Source of the DNA: Pseudooctadecabacter sp.
GTDB taxonomy: Bacteria; Pseudomonadota; Alphaproteobacteria; Rhodobacterales; Rhodobacteraceae
Reading direction: 5' to 3'
Assembly: GCF_020627745.1 (NCBI RefSeq)
Contig: NZ_JAHDGE010000014.1
Location: 1-41,468 of the forward strand
Length of the DNA stretch: 41,468 bases
The notes beneath the pieces were generated by a model. The model was not told the origin of the DNA. It worked only from the letters and a program-made list of their open reading frames with translations, and searched no databases. The position numbers and the translations under genes were made by a program. This document shows, one piece after another, positions 23,339 through 32,084 of the stretch (position 1 is its first letter; every line of letters begins with the position of its first letter).

Positions 23339-25807
23339 ATGGCGTTCGCCTTTCGTTGGCTTGTCCGGCTGGCCTCTGGGTTGATCTTTCTGATCGTGGC
23401 CGTCTTCGTGCTGGCCTACTACTTTGCCTCGCGGTCGTTGCCGGATTACGACGGCAGGCTTGAGATTGCGGGCCTGTCGGCCCCGGTCGAGATTGTGCGC
23501 GACAATGCCAATGTGCCCCATATTTTCGGACAGACCGATGAGGACGTGTTCTTTTCTTTGGGGCTGGCCCATGCGCAGGATCGTTTGTGGCAGATGACGA
23601 TGTTGCGGCGCACGGCCCAAGGCCGCCTGTCCGAGCTTTTCGGCGAAAGGACGTTGCCGATTGATACGTTGATCCGCCGGTTCGATTTCAGCACGTTGTC
23701 CCAACGGTCGGTTGCCGCGCTGGATGCGCGGACGCAATCGGCGTTGCGGGCTTATGCTGCGGGTGTGAACGCGTGGATCAACGAAGTGAACGCCGGTGCC
23801 CGCGGGCGCGGCGCGCCCGAGATGTGGGTGTTCAATCACGCGATTGCACCGTGGCAGGCCTCCGACTCCATCGCCATCACCAAGCTGATGGCCCTCCAGC
23901 TGAGCGGTCATCTGGAGGAAGAGGTGCTGCGTGCGCGCACGTCGCTGATCCTGAACAATGATGACCGTCTGGGCGATATTTTACCGGACTTTCCGGGGGC
24001 GGGTCTGGCGGCCCTGCCCGGTTATGCGACGCTGATGCCGGATGTGCCGCGCTATGCGCCCAACCGGCGGATGGCCTTTGACGCGCTGTCTCCCGTCAAG
24101 CCGCGTGCGCTGGCGGGGGCGTCGAACGCTTGGGCCGCGGGCCTAAGCCGGTCGGCCACGGGATCGACCCTGATGGCCAATGACCCGCATCTGGGGCTGA
24201 CGGCCCCGTCCATCTGGTATCTGGCCCGTCTTGAATTGCAAAGCGGCGGCGTGATCGGTGCCACTATTCCGGGTGTGCCGGTTGTTATGGTGGGCCGGTC
24301 CGCCGATCTGGGCTGGGGTCTGACGTCATCCTATCTGGACGATCAGGATGTGTTCATCGAAGAGGTCAACCCGAGCGACGCCAGCCAATACCGCACACCT
24401 GACGGCTGGGCCAGTTTCGAGACACGCGAAAGCATCATCCGCGTGGCCGATGCGGCCCCCGTCACGATCCAGATGCAGTGGACGACAAACGGGCCGGTCC
24501 TGCCGCCCGACCAGTATGACCTTGGCACCATCCGCCCGCCCGGCCATGTGACAGCGCTGGGCTGGACCGCCCTGTCGGATGCGGACACGACCCTGCAGGC
24601 GGCGATGTCACTGATGCGGGCCACCAATGTCGAGGCCGGTATCGCGGCGCTGGAGGGATATGTCGCCCCATCGCAGATGGTGACGCTGGCCGATCGCAAT
24701 TCCGTGGGGCTGAAGCTGGTGGGCCATGTGCCCAACCGCAGCCCCGATCACGTGACCCAAGGCCGCCTGCCCCATTTCGGCTATCTGCCCCAGAACCGCT
24801 GGGATGGACGCAGGCCCTATGACACCAACCCCCAATGGATCGACCCCGTGGGCGGTCTGGTGGGCAACACCAACAACAAGATTATCGACGCCCCGTTTCC
24901 GGAACATGTGAGTTTTCATTGGGGCGACAGCCAGCGGGTGAACCGGTGGCTGCGTCTGATGCAGGCCCGCGAGGTGCACACACGTGACAGTTTCATCGAG
25001 GCGCAACTGGACACGGTGAGCTATACCGCGCGGTCCATCCTGCCGCTGGTCGGGGCGGATCTGTGGTTCACCGGTGAGGCCGCGCCCGAAGGCACCCCCC
25101 AGCGGCTGCGGCAGGATGCCCTGTCCCTGCTGGCTGAATGGAACGGGGAAATGAACGAACACCTGCCTGAACCGCTCATTTATTCAGCCTGGCTGCGCGC
25201 CTTGCAGGACCGTCTGATCCGCGATGAACTGGGCCCGCTGGCGCGCGAATACACCCATGTGGAGCCTTTGTTTATCGAACGCGTCTTTCGCGACACCGAC
25301 GGGGCGTCTGTGTGGTGCGACGTATTGCAATCCGCCCCCGTCGAGACCTGTTCGGACATCGCGCGGCTGTCACTTGATGACGCGCTGGTCTGGGTGGCCG
25401 AAAACCACGGCACCGCCTTGGAGTCCCTGCGGTGGGGCGACGCCCATGAGGCGACCCATGATCATCCGGTGTTGGGCGCGGCTCCGGTTCTCAAGTGGTT
25501 CGTGAACATCCGCCAATCGACGTCAGGCGGCGACAACACCTTGATGCGCGGACGCACGGCGGGCAGCGGGCCTGATCCGTTCCACAACGTCCATGCCGCC
25601 GCCTATCGCGGAGTTTATGATTTCGCCGATCCGGACAGTTCGGTTTTCATCACATCGACCGGTCAATCGGGGCATTTCCTGTCGCGGTACTACGACGATC
25701 TGGGGGATTTGTGGCGTCGGGGCGAATATATCCCCATGTCGCTTGATCCCGCACTGGCCCGTGGCGGGGCTGTGGGGATCACGACGCTGGTGCCTGTGGC
25801 CGAGTAA
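23339..25807 (+). CDS. Penicillin acylase family protein (Ntn hydrolase), membrane-anchored
   Basis: An 822-residue penicillin/acyl-homoserine-lactone acylase family hydrolase. These proteins are exported, cut themselves into alpha and beta chains, and use the new N-terminal serine of the beta chain as nucleophile. Here that residue is probably S262 in AGASNAWAAG, followed by MANDPHLGLTAPSIWY, the typical beta-chain opening. The alpha-chain segment VPHIFGQTDEDVFFSLGLAHAQDRLWQM is also typical. The N-terminus has a hydrophobic helix (about 10-30) without a clear cleavage site, so the protein may stay anchored in the inner membrane facing the periplasm. AAGGAAG precedes the ATG. The substrate cannot be read from sequence; amide-bond acyl compounds, including quorum signals, are possible. 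Confidence 0.9.
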   Translation: MAFAFRWLVRLASGLIFLIVAVFVLAYYFASRSLPDYDGRLEIAGLSAPVEIVRDNANVPHIFGQTDEDVFFSLGLAHAQDRLWQMTMLRRTAQGRLSELFGERTLPIDTLIRRFDFSTLSQRSVAALDARTQSALRAYAAGVNAWINEVNAGARGRGAPEMWVFNHAIAPWQASDSIAITKLMALQLSGHLEEEVLRARTSLILNNDDRLGDILPDFPGAGLAALPGYATLMPDVPRYAPNRRMAFDALSPVKPRALAGASNAWAAGLSRSATGSTLMANDPHLGLTAPSIWYLARLELQSGGVIGATIPGVPVVMVGRSADLGWGLTSSYLDDQDVFIEEVNPSDASQYRTPDGWASFETRESIIRVADAAPVTIQMQWTTNGPVLPPDQYDLGTIRPPGHVTALGWTALSDADTTLQAAMSLMRATNVEAGIAALEGYVAPSQMVTLADRNSVGLKLVGHVPNRSPDHVTQGRLPHFGYLPQNRWDGRRPYDTNPQWIDPVGGLVGNTNNKIIDAPFPEHVSFHWGDSQRVNRWLRLMQAREVHTRDSFIEAQLDTVSYTARSILPLVGADLWFTGEAAPEGTPQRLRQDALSLLAEWNGEMNEHLPEPLIYSAWLRALQDRLIRDELGPLAREYTHVEPLFIERVFRDTDGASVWCDVLQSAPVETCSDIARLSLDDALVWVAENHGTALESLRWGDAHEATHDHPVLGAAPVLKWFVNIRQSTSGGDNTLMRGRTAGSGPDPFHNVHAAAYRGVYDFADPDSSVFITSTGQSGHFLSRYYDDLGDLWRRGEYIPMSLDPALARGGAVGITTLVPVAE

Positions 25808-26030
25808 TTTCGAATTGGCTTCGCCAATCCGATCCGGCGCCGGAATGTATGGTGTGCTTGATTGAGAGGTCGGAGGGGGCGCTGCCCCCGGCCTTCGGCC
25901 CCCCCGAGGTATTTGAGAACCAGAGAGTTCGAAGCGTCCCGGAAAACCTCTGGGGGAGGTTTTCAGGCGAGAACGGGCGGAGCCCAAGGCCGTCTTGGGA
26001 AGGCCCCAAATGGTACGTTACTCGGGCCGC
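25808..26030. repeat. Convergent intergenic region packed with hairpins
   Basis: This 223-bp gap between the acylase gene and convergent hflX holds six perfect inverted repeats: ATTGGC/GCCAAT (25814-25828), the palindrome TCCGGCGCCGGA (25833-25844), GGGGGC/GCCCCC (25875-25889), GGCC/GGCC (25890-25900), AAAACCTC/GAGGTTTT (25943-25963) and CCCAAG/CTTGGG (25983-25999). The stretch from the third hairpin through GAGGTATTTGAGAACC (25906-25921) resembles, from memory, an intergenic sequence repeated in Rhodobacterales genomes. No second copy is in this window. Confidence 0.55.
25943..25963. terminator. Probable bidirectional terminator between the acylase gene and hflX
   Basis: An 8-bp perfect stem, AAAACCTC/GAGGTTTT, with a 5-base loop places a short T-tract at the 3' end of the hairpin on either strand. 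It lies between the two convergent genes, 67 bases beyond the hflX stop and 135 beyond the acylase stop. Confidence 0.6.
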
Positions 26031-27329
26031 CTACAGCGCGTCAGGGAAGGATTTTTCGAATTTGGCCTGTTGGTGGGCCGTCCAGCGGACCTCAAGCGTC
26101 CAGCCGGTGTCGCCCTGCGCCTCCTCCTCGATCACGCCTTCGCGTTGCAGCCAGCTGTGGGCAGCCCCCTGCGCCCAGTCAAGGGTGAGCGTCGCGGTGC
26201 GGGTTTTGCCCTTGAGGTCTTCGGAGACGTGGGTGAGCAGCGTTTCGATACCCGCCCCTGTCACCGCCGAGATGGCAAAGGTGTTGTCCTCGCGCAGGTG
26301 AATCGCCTCCATGTAGGCGGCGTCATCGGCGTCCAGCAGGTCGATTTTGTTGAGAACCTCAATCATCGGCACGTCGGGGTTCACATCCAGTGCGCGCAGC
26401 GTGTCGAGGACGGCCTTTTTCTGCACGTCTGTTTGCGGGTGGCTGATGTCGCGGACATGCAGGATCACGTCCGCCTCAAGCACCTCTTCCAGCGTCGCGC
26501 GGAAGGCGGCAACCAGTTGCGTCGGCAGATCGGAAATGAAGCCCACAGTGTCACTGAGGATCACATCGTCTCCCTTGCCGGTGTCACTGGGCAGTTCGAC
26601 CTTGCGCATGGTGGGGTCGAGCGTGGCGAAAAGCATGTCTTCGGCGAAAACCTCCGCCCCCGTAAGGCGGTTGAACAACGTCGATTTGCCCGCGTTGGTG
26701 TAGCCCACCAGCGCCACGATCGGGAACGGCACCTTGGCGCGGGCCTTGCGGTGGAGTTCGCGGGTTTTGACGACTTTTTCCAGTTGTTTGCGCAGACGGT
26801 TGAGTTGCGCGTCGATGGCGCGGCGGTCAGCCTCGATCTGGGTTTCACCAGGGCCGCCCACAAAGCCAAGCCCGCCACGCTGGCGTTCCAGGTGGGTCCA
26901 GGCGCGCACCAGACGGGTGCGCTGGTAGCTCAGCGCCGCCATCTCAACCTGCAGCACACCTTCGCGGGTGCGGGCACGGTCGCTAAAAATTTCCAAAATC
27001 AATCCGGTGCGGTCCAGAAGTTTGACCTTCCATTCCTTTTCCAGATTGCGTTGTTGCACGGGGCTGACGGGGCCGTCGATCAGAACGAGGCCCGCATCGG
27101 CCTCTTCCAGCCAGCCTTTGATTTCTGCGATTTTACCGGAGCCGAACAGCATTCCGGGATGGACTTTGGGCAGACCCACGACCTGTGCGCCTACGACCTC
27201 AAGCTCAGGCAGGGCATGGGCCAGTGCCACGCCTTCTTCCAATGCCGAAACAGCATCGCGGCGGAACTGGTCAGATTTGATTTCCGGGTGCAGGACAAAG
27301 GCCCGCGTCGCGGAGGCGTCATCCCCCAT
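26031..27329 (-). CDS. hflX: GTPase HflX
   Basis: A 432-residue GTPase that binds the ribosome and, in E. coli, helps split stalled or heat-damaged 70S particles. The N-terminal HflX domain includes HPGMLFGSGKIAEI and GPVSPVQQRNLEKEW, followed by a helical linker with RGGLGFVGGPGETQIEADRR. The G domain has G1 GYTNAGKST, G3 DTVGFI and G4 NKIDL. The start ATG at 27329 is the only one between the upstream stop in this frame and the conserved region. It lies 15 bases after the hfq stop; the hfq-hflX pair is conserved widely in Proteobacteria. Confidence 0.95.
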   Translation of the reverse strand: MGDDASATRAFVLHPEIKSDQFRRDAVSALEEGVALAHALPELEVVGAQVVGLPKVHPGMLFGSGKIAEIKGWLEEADAGLVLIDGPVSPVQQRNLEKEWKVKLLDRTGLILEIFSDRARTREGVLQVEMAALSYQRTRLVRAWTHLERQRGGLGFVGGPGETQIEADRRAIDAQLNRLRKQLEKVVKTRELHRKARAKVPFPIVALVGYTNAGKSTLFNRLTGAEVFAEDMLFATLDPTMRKVELPSDTGKGDDVILSDTVGFISDLPTQLVAAFRATLEEVLEADVILHVRDISHPQTDVQKKAVLDTLRALDVNPDVPMIEVLNKIDLLDADDAAYMEAIHLREDNTFAISAVTGAGIETLLTHVSEDLKGKTRTATLTLDWAQGAAHSWLQREGVIEEEAQGDTGWTLEVRWTAHQQAKFEKSFPDAL

Positions 27330-27344
27330 GAACGGCGTCCATGC

Positions 27345-27578
27345 TTATTCTTCGCCGTCGTAAAGGCTGATGGGTTGGGCGGGCATGATCGTGCTGATGG
27401 CGGATTTATAGACCAGCTGGCTTTGCCCGTCGCGGCGCAGCAGCACGCAAAAGCTGTCGAACCAAGTGATCACGCCCTGCAGTTTGACGCCGTTGATCAG
27501 GAAGATCGTCACCGGAACCTTGGCTTTGCGGACGTTATTGAGAAATGCATCCTGAAGGTTTTGCTTGTCTGAGGCCAT
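27345..27578 (-). CDS. hfq: RNA chaperone Hfq
   Basis: A 77-residue Sm-like protein that pairs small RNAs with target mRNAs. The Sm1 motif covers [25 protein letters not shown], and the Sm2 segment is [12 protein letters not shown], with the YKSA form normal for Hfq (often YKHA in enterobacteria). The C-terminal tail is very short, as is usual for Rhodobacterales. AAGGA precedes the ATG. A 130-bp gap separates it from trkH and may hold an own promoter. Confidence 0.97.
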   Translation of the reverse strand: MASDKQNLQDAFLNNVRKAKVPVTIFLINGVKLQGVITWFDSFCVLLRRDGQSQLVYKSAISTIMPAQPISLYDGEE

Positions 27579-27708
27579 GATCCCCGTCCTTTATTGTTTT
27601 TGTGGCAGCAGTTCTGCCAATGTTTCCCATCCGGCACCACTATGTCGTGTGACGTTTTGGATTTCCACCCCCAAAACAACACCTTGTCACCGGCGGTCCA
27701 CGGACCGG
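27579..27708 (-). promoter_or_regulatory. Gap between trkH and hfq, with a palindrome just after the trkH stop
   Basis: The perfect inverted repeat CGGTCC-AC-GGACCG (27694-27707) lies directly after the trkH stop codon. On the minus strand it is followed, after about 20 bases, by a T-rich stretch (GTTGTTTTGG). It may weakly terminate trkH transcription; an hfq promoter would have to lie in the remaining 100 bp, but none is clearly visible. Confidence 0.35.
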
Positions 27709-29226
27709 TCAGCGGCGCCAGAATTCAGGGTTCAGCAAGGCAATGATGGCAAGCGTTTCCAGACGGCCCAACGCCATGGTAAAGGCGAGGATCGTTTTGG
27801 CGCTGTCGGGGATGCCGGCGTAAGATATCGGGGTTTCGGCGGCGATGGCGGCCAGCGGGCCGGTGGTGGACAACGCCGCCACCGCCAGCACCAGTGCCGT
27901 TTCGAACTGCACGCCGGTGAAGGCGAGCATCACCATCACCGCAGCAATGGAAATCACAAACAGCATGAAGAAGATCCACGCGATCTGTGCGCCCTGCCTG
28001 CGGATCTGGCGCGCAGCCGCCCCCGCCCCCCCGACCGAGGACGGATGGACCAGACGTTCCACCTCGCGCTGGCTGTGTTTCCACAGCGCATAGACCCGCA
28101 ACAGTTTTATCCCGCCCGCCGTTGTCGCCACCCCGCCCCCGATCAGGGACAGCCCGACAAGCATCAACCCCGGTGTTTCGAGGCCGGACCACATGCGCGT
28201 GGCGGTCCAGTCGGCGGATTCGAATCCCGTGGTCGTCAGGAAACTTGCGATCGTGAACAAGGCCCCCCACATGGCACGCGCACCGGTGACCAGATCGTTG
28301 GCGGCACCTTCGTCAAAGGCAACCAGCCCGTGGCGCAAGAACAAGACGACCGACAAAATCGCGATCAATGCCAGCCCCATCTGGAATTCGCTGTCCTTGT
28401 GCAGCGGGTTCAGTTCCTGTCCAGCCAGCCCCCGCGAAAACGCGACCCGCGACAGGGCGAACACGAAAAAGCCTGCGATGACCAGTTCACCAAGGAACCC
28501 TGCGGGCGAAAAGAGCAATCCACCGACCGGCGATATGCCGGAGGTCGCCATGACCGACATCGCATGACAAAAGGCCACGAAGGGCACTTCGCCCAAGGCC
28601 ACAAGGATCAGCCACAAAAGCGCGGTCAGCGCGGTATAAAGCGGGATCAGCTTTGCCCCGAACCGGATCAGGCGCGACGACGGGTCCGTCACCTGCCCGA
28701 TTTGCGTCAGGCTTTGTTCGCTGGCGGACCCGCCGCGCAGGGCACGCACCTCGAAGCCGCCGATATTGAGGGGGGCAAAGATCGAAATGGCACTGACCCA
28801 CATAAGCAGACCGCCCAGCCACCCCATCAGCGCGCGCCACAGATGCACCGAAGACGGCAGGCTGCGGGGGCTGTCATACAGGGTGGCGCCGGTGGTCGTG
28901 ATGGAACTGACGGCTTCGAACCACGCCTCGATGAAGGACATGCGGGGGACGGCTTCGAACATGGGCACGGCCAGCATAAGGGGCAGCACCAGAAAGGCCG
29001 CGAGCAGCGACACCAGATAGCCGCGCGCGGCGGAGGTCTGGTAATTGGCCGTGGCAAAACCGATGAACAATGTCAGCACAAAGGACAGCAATGCCGCGTA
29101 AAAGAACGTGCGGCTGACGGCGTAATCCTCAAGCATCAGGGCGTGAAGCGACGGGACCACCATCGCCAGACTGCCTATGCCCATCAGCACGACGAAAAAC
29201 GGACGTTTCGACAGGCTTTCGATCAT
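27709..29226 (-). CDS. trkH: Potassium uptake protein TrkH
   Basis: A 505-residue inner-membrane protein, the ion-conducting subunit of the Trk potassium system. Four pore loops, each centred on a glycine that lines the selectivity filter, are visible as TTTGATLYDS, ATSGISPVGG, TTTGFESADW and STTGPLAAIA. Between and around them are about ten to twelve hydrophobic helices. It is the natural partner of trkA, whose stop lies 4 bases upstream. Its position downstream of ntrYX and trkA is common in Alphaproteobacteria. Confidence 0.95.
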   Translation of the reverse strand: MIESLSKRPFFVVLMGIGSLAMVVPSLHALMLEDYAVSRTFFYAALLSFVLTLFIGFATANYQTSAARGYLVSLLAAFLVLPLMLAVPMFEAVPRMSFIEAWFEAVSSITTTGATLYDSPRSLPSSVHLWRALMGWLGGLLMWVSAISIFAPLNIGGFEVRALRGGSASEQSLTQIGQVTDPSSRLIRFGAKLIPLYTALTALLWLILVALGEVPFVAFCHAMSVMATSGISPVGGLLFSPAGFLGELVIAGFFVFALSRVAFSRGLAGQELNPLHKDSEFQMGLALIAILSVVLFLRHGLVAFDEGAANDLVTGARAMWGALFTIASFLTTTGFESADWTATRMWSGLETPGLMLVGLSLIGGGVATTAGGIKLLRVYALWKHSQREVERLVHPSSVGGAGAAARQIRRQGAQIAWIFFMLFVISIAAVMVMLAFTGVQFETALVLAVAALSTTGPLAAIAAETPISYAGIPDSAKTILAFTMALGRLETLAIIALLNPEFWRR

Positions 29227-29230
29227 CGGA

Positions 29231-30607
29231 TCAGAAGAAGTCGATGGACACTTGCAACAGTGCCTCGACCTCGGCCACCTGTGGGGTCATGGCGAAAATG
29301 GCGACGATATCGCCTTCCTCGATCCGCAAATCGCCCTTTGGTTTGTGCATCTTGCCGGCCTTGAGGACACCGCCCACCAGCACGCCTTCGGGAAAATCTA
29401 TGTCGCGCAGACGTTTGCCGGCGATGGGGCTGGTTGTCAGGACCTGCGCCTCGATCACCTCTGCTTCGGCATCACCGATAGAATAGACAGACCGGACACG
29501 CCCGTGTCGGATGTGTTGCAGGATGGAACTGACGGTGGTGGCGCGCGGGTTGATATATGCGTCGATATCCAGCGGCGCCATCAGCGACACCAACGTGGGA
29601 TCATTGGCCAGACAGATCGCCATGGGGCAGCCCATGCCCTTGGCGCGCACTGCGGCCAGCAGGTTGGTTTTGTCATCGTCGGTCACGGCCAGAACGGCAT
29701 CGGCGTTGGCGATATTCGCCTCCTCCAGCAACGTCGCATCCAGACCGTCGCCATTAAGGACAATGGTGCGTTCCAACTGGTCGGCGGTGGCCTCGGCAAT
29801 CTCGCGGTTGCGTTCAATCACCCGAACGCGAACGCGGTCGGTGCGGGTTTCAAGGGCGCGGGCCACCGCAAGGCCCACGTTCCCGCCGCCGATAACCACC
29901 ACGCGTTCAAGCTTGCCTTGGGTCTTGCCGAAAATTTCAAGCGTGCGGGCCATGTCGGTGTTTTCCGTCATGACATAGCAATCGTCTTCGGGGAAAATCT
30001 GGTCGCCTGGGGATGGCACAAACAAGGATCCCTTGCGCCGGATGCCCACAACCACGGCTTTCAATGTCGAAAACAGATCGCTCAGCTGGCGCAACGGCGT
30101 GTTGATCACCGGACAGTCTTCGTCAATCGAAATACCCAGCAGCTGCGCGTTGCCTTCCAGAAAACTTTCCGTGTCGAACGCGGCCGGTGCGGCCAGACGT
30201 TGCAACGCCGCTTCGGCCACTTCGACTTCGGGCGAAATCACCACGTCAATGGGCAGGTGATCGCGCCGGTACAAATCGGAATAAATGGCGTTGAGGTAAC
30301 TTTGCCCCCGCAGACGCGCGATTTTGCGTTGTACGGCAAAGACCGAATGGGCCACCTGACAGGTGACCATGTTGACCTCATCGGAATGGGTTGCGGCGAT
30401 GATCATATCCGCATCCGCAGCCCCTGCCCGTTCGAGGATGTCGGGATAGCTGGCGAACCCTGCGATCCCCTGCACATCAAGCGTGTCGGTGGCGCGGCGC
30501 ACCAGTTCGGGGTTGTTGTCGACCACCGTTACATCGTTGCGTTCCGATGCCAGATGGCGGGCAATCTGCCAGCCGACCTGTCCTGCTCCGCAAATGATGA
30601 CTTTCAT
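29231..30607 (-). CDS. trkA: Trk system regulatory protein TrkA
   Basis: A 458-residue cytoplasmic protein with two RCK units in tandem, which gates TrkH. The first NAD-binding motif is IICGAGQVGWQIARHLA (about 4-20) and the second is VVIGGGNVGLAVARALE (about 235-251). TrkA_C domains follow each, the last including PIAGKRLRDIDFPEGVLVGGV. Length is normal for the E. coli type. It follows ntrX by 63 bases in which no hairpin is evident, so transcription from ntrYX may continue into the potassium genes. Confidence 0.95.
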   Translation of the reverse strand: MKVIICGAGQVGWQIARHLASERNDVTVVDNNPELVRRATDTLDVQGIAGFASYPDILERAGAADADMIIAATHSDEVNMVTCQVAHSVFAVQRKIARLRGQSYLNAIYSDLYRRDHLPIDVVISPEVEVAEAALQRLAAPAAFDTESFLEGNAQLLGISIDEDCPVINTPLRQLSDLFSTLKAVVVGIRRKGSLFVPSPGDQIFPEDDCYVMTENTDMARTLEIFGKTQGKLERVVVIGGGNVGLAVARALETRTDRVRVRVIERNREIAEATADQLERTIVLNGDGLDATLLEEANIANADAVLAVTDDDKTNLLAAVRAKGMGCPMAICLANDPTLVSLMAPLDIDAYINPRATTVSSILQHIRHGRVRSVYSIGDAEAEVIEAQVLTTSPIAGKRLRDIDFPEGVLVGGVLKAGKMHKPKGDLRIEEGDIVAIFAMTPQVAEVEALLQVSIDFF

Positions 30608-30670
30608 GAACGCGCCTATCGTCGTTTCGGTTTGATCGTGGTGACAGAACCCCCGCGTTCGGTCAATCCG

Positions 30671-32077
30671 TTACGCGTCGGAGCCTTCCTCCACATGGGC
30701 CACGCGCGCGCCCGCCTTGTTGGATGTAACCACCCCCAAGGTCTTGAGCTTTCGGTGCAGGGCAGACCGTTCCATGCCCACAAAACTGGCGGTGCGGCTG
30801 ATGTTGCCGCCAAACCGGTTGATCTGGGTCAGAAGGTATTCGCGTTCGAACAGTTCGCGTGCCTCGCGCAGGGGCAAGGTCGCAAGGCTGCCCGATAGCA
30901 GCACACGGCCTTCGTCGCTGGGCCCTTCCGTCTGGTCGGGCAATTCGCGCGCCATGATCGGGCCGGTCCCGTCGCCGAGGATCAGAACCCGTTCCATGAC
31001 ATTGCGCAGCTGGCGTGCATTGCCCGGCCAGCGCATGGTCTGTAACAGCGCGCCCGCCTCTTCACTTAAAGGTCGCCCCATAAGGCCCTGACTTTGTTCA
31101 AGTTCCGTCACGAAGTGTTCAGCCAGAAGGGGGATATCCTCGCGCCGTTCTTCAAGACTGGGCACATGGATCGGCACCACATTCAGACGGTGGTACAGTT
31201 CCTGACGAAAGGTTCCGGCATGAATAGCGGCCTGCAAGTCGTTGTTTGTGCTGGAAATAACCCGCACATCAACCTGCACCTTATCGACCCCGCCCACGCG
31301 CTGGAATTTCTGATCGACCAGCACGCGCAGCAGTTTTGACTGCGTGCCAAGGGGCATGTCCGACACCCCGTCAAAATAGATGACGCCACCGTCCGCCTCT
31401 TCCAGAAGGCCCCGTTCCACACCGCGCCCTTCCGTTTCGCGGCCAAACAGGACTTCTTCCATGCCGTCCGGTTCGATCGACGCGCAGTTGACAGACACAA
31501 ACGGCAGATCGGCACGGTCGGAATGGGCATGGATGTAGCGCGCGGCGGTTTCCTTGCCCGAACCGCCCTCACCGGTCAGCATAACGCGGCCATTGGATTT
31601 TGTGACTTTCTCAAGCTGGCTGACAAGTGTCTTGAACGACGCGCTTTCGCCCAGCATCTGCGTTGGCGCCGCATCCGAACGTTTCAATGCGATGTTTTCG
31701 CGACGCAAACGGCTGGTTTCCATTGCGCGGCGAATAACGACCATCAACTGGTCGATATTAAAAGGTTTTTCGATAAAGTCATACGCCCCCTGCTTGATCG
31801 CAGCCACGGCGATTTCGATGTTCCCGTGCCCGGAGATAATCACCACCGGCACCTCGGGGTGATCCTTTTTGACATGCTTGAGGATGTCGATGCCATCCAT
31901 CCGGCTGTCCTTGAGCCAGATATCAAGGATCATCAGCGCCGGTGTTTCCGCCTCGATCTGGGCCATGCATTCGTCGGACGTGCCGGCCAGACGGGTCGTG
32001 AACCCCTCATCCTTGAGGATGTCTGAAATCAGTTCGCGAATGTCACGTTCGTCGTCGGTAATCAGAATATCGCCCAT
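30671..32077 (-). CDS. ntrX: Response regulator NtrX with degenerate AAA+ domain
   Basis: A 468-residue NtrC-family regulator, partner of NtrY. The receiver domain has phospho-acceptor D52 in MILDIWLKDSRMDG, with the lengthened loop typical of NtrX. The AAA+ domain (about 140-370) keeps Walker A (GEGGSGKE, 169-176), but the sigma-54 contact loop GAFTGA is absent (FGRETEGRGVERG, 211-223) and the Walker B pair is D236-G237 (VIYFDGVSD) instead of D-E. The C-terminal Fis-type HTH is intact (NISRTASFVGMERSALHRKLK). It probably acts without sigma-54 and perhaps without ATP hydrolysis. The ntrY stop lies 7 bases upstream. Confidence 0.92.
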   Translation of the reverse strand: MGDILITDDERDIRELISDILKDEGFTTRLAGTSDECMAQIEAETPALMILDIWLKDSRMDGIDILKHVKKDHPEVPVVIISGHGNIEIAVAAIKQGAYDFIEKPFNIDQLMVVIRRAMETSRLRRENIALKRSDAAPTQMLGESASFKTLVSQLEKVTKSNGRVMLTGEGGSGKETAARYIHAHSDRADLPFVSVNCASIEPDGMEEVLFGRETEGRGVERGLLEEADGGVIYFDGVSDMPLGTQSKLLRVLVDQKFQRVGGVDKVQVDVRVISSTNNDLQAAIHAGTFRQELYHRLNVVPIHVPSLEERREDIPLLAEHFVTELEQSQGLMGRPLSEEAGALLQTMRWPGNARQLRNVMERVLILGDGTGPIMARELPDQTEGPSDEGRVLLSGSLATLPLREARELFEREYLLTQINRFGGNISRTASFVGMERSALHRKLKTLGVVTSNKAGARVAHVEEGSDA

Positions 32078-32084
32078 GGGGACC

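Noticed and set aside
25995-27572. 525-codon plus-strand frame across hflX and hfq
   Set aside because: Antisense to two conserved genes; no recognisable motif, and no ribosome site of note.
27565-29364. 599-codon plus-strand frame across trkH
   Set aside because: Very rich in Gln, Arg, His and Gly, as expected from the reverse strand of a membrane-protein gene; trkH itself has all pore motifs.
29177-30898. 573-codon plus-strand frame across trkA
   Set aside because: Antisense shadow of a fully conserved trkA.
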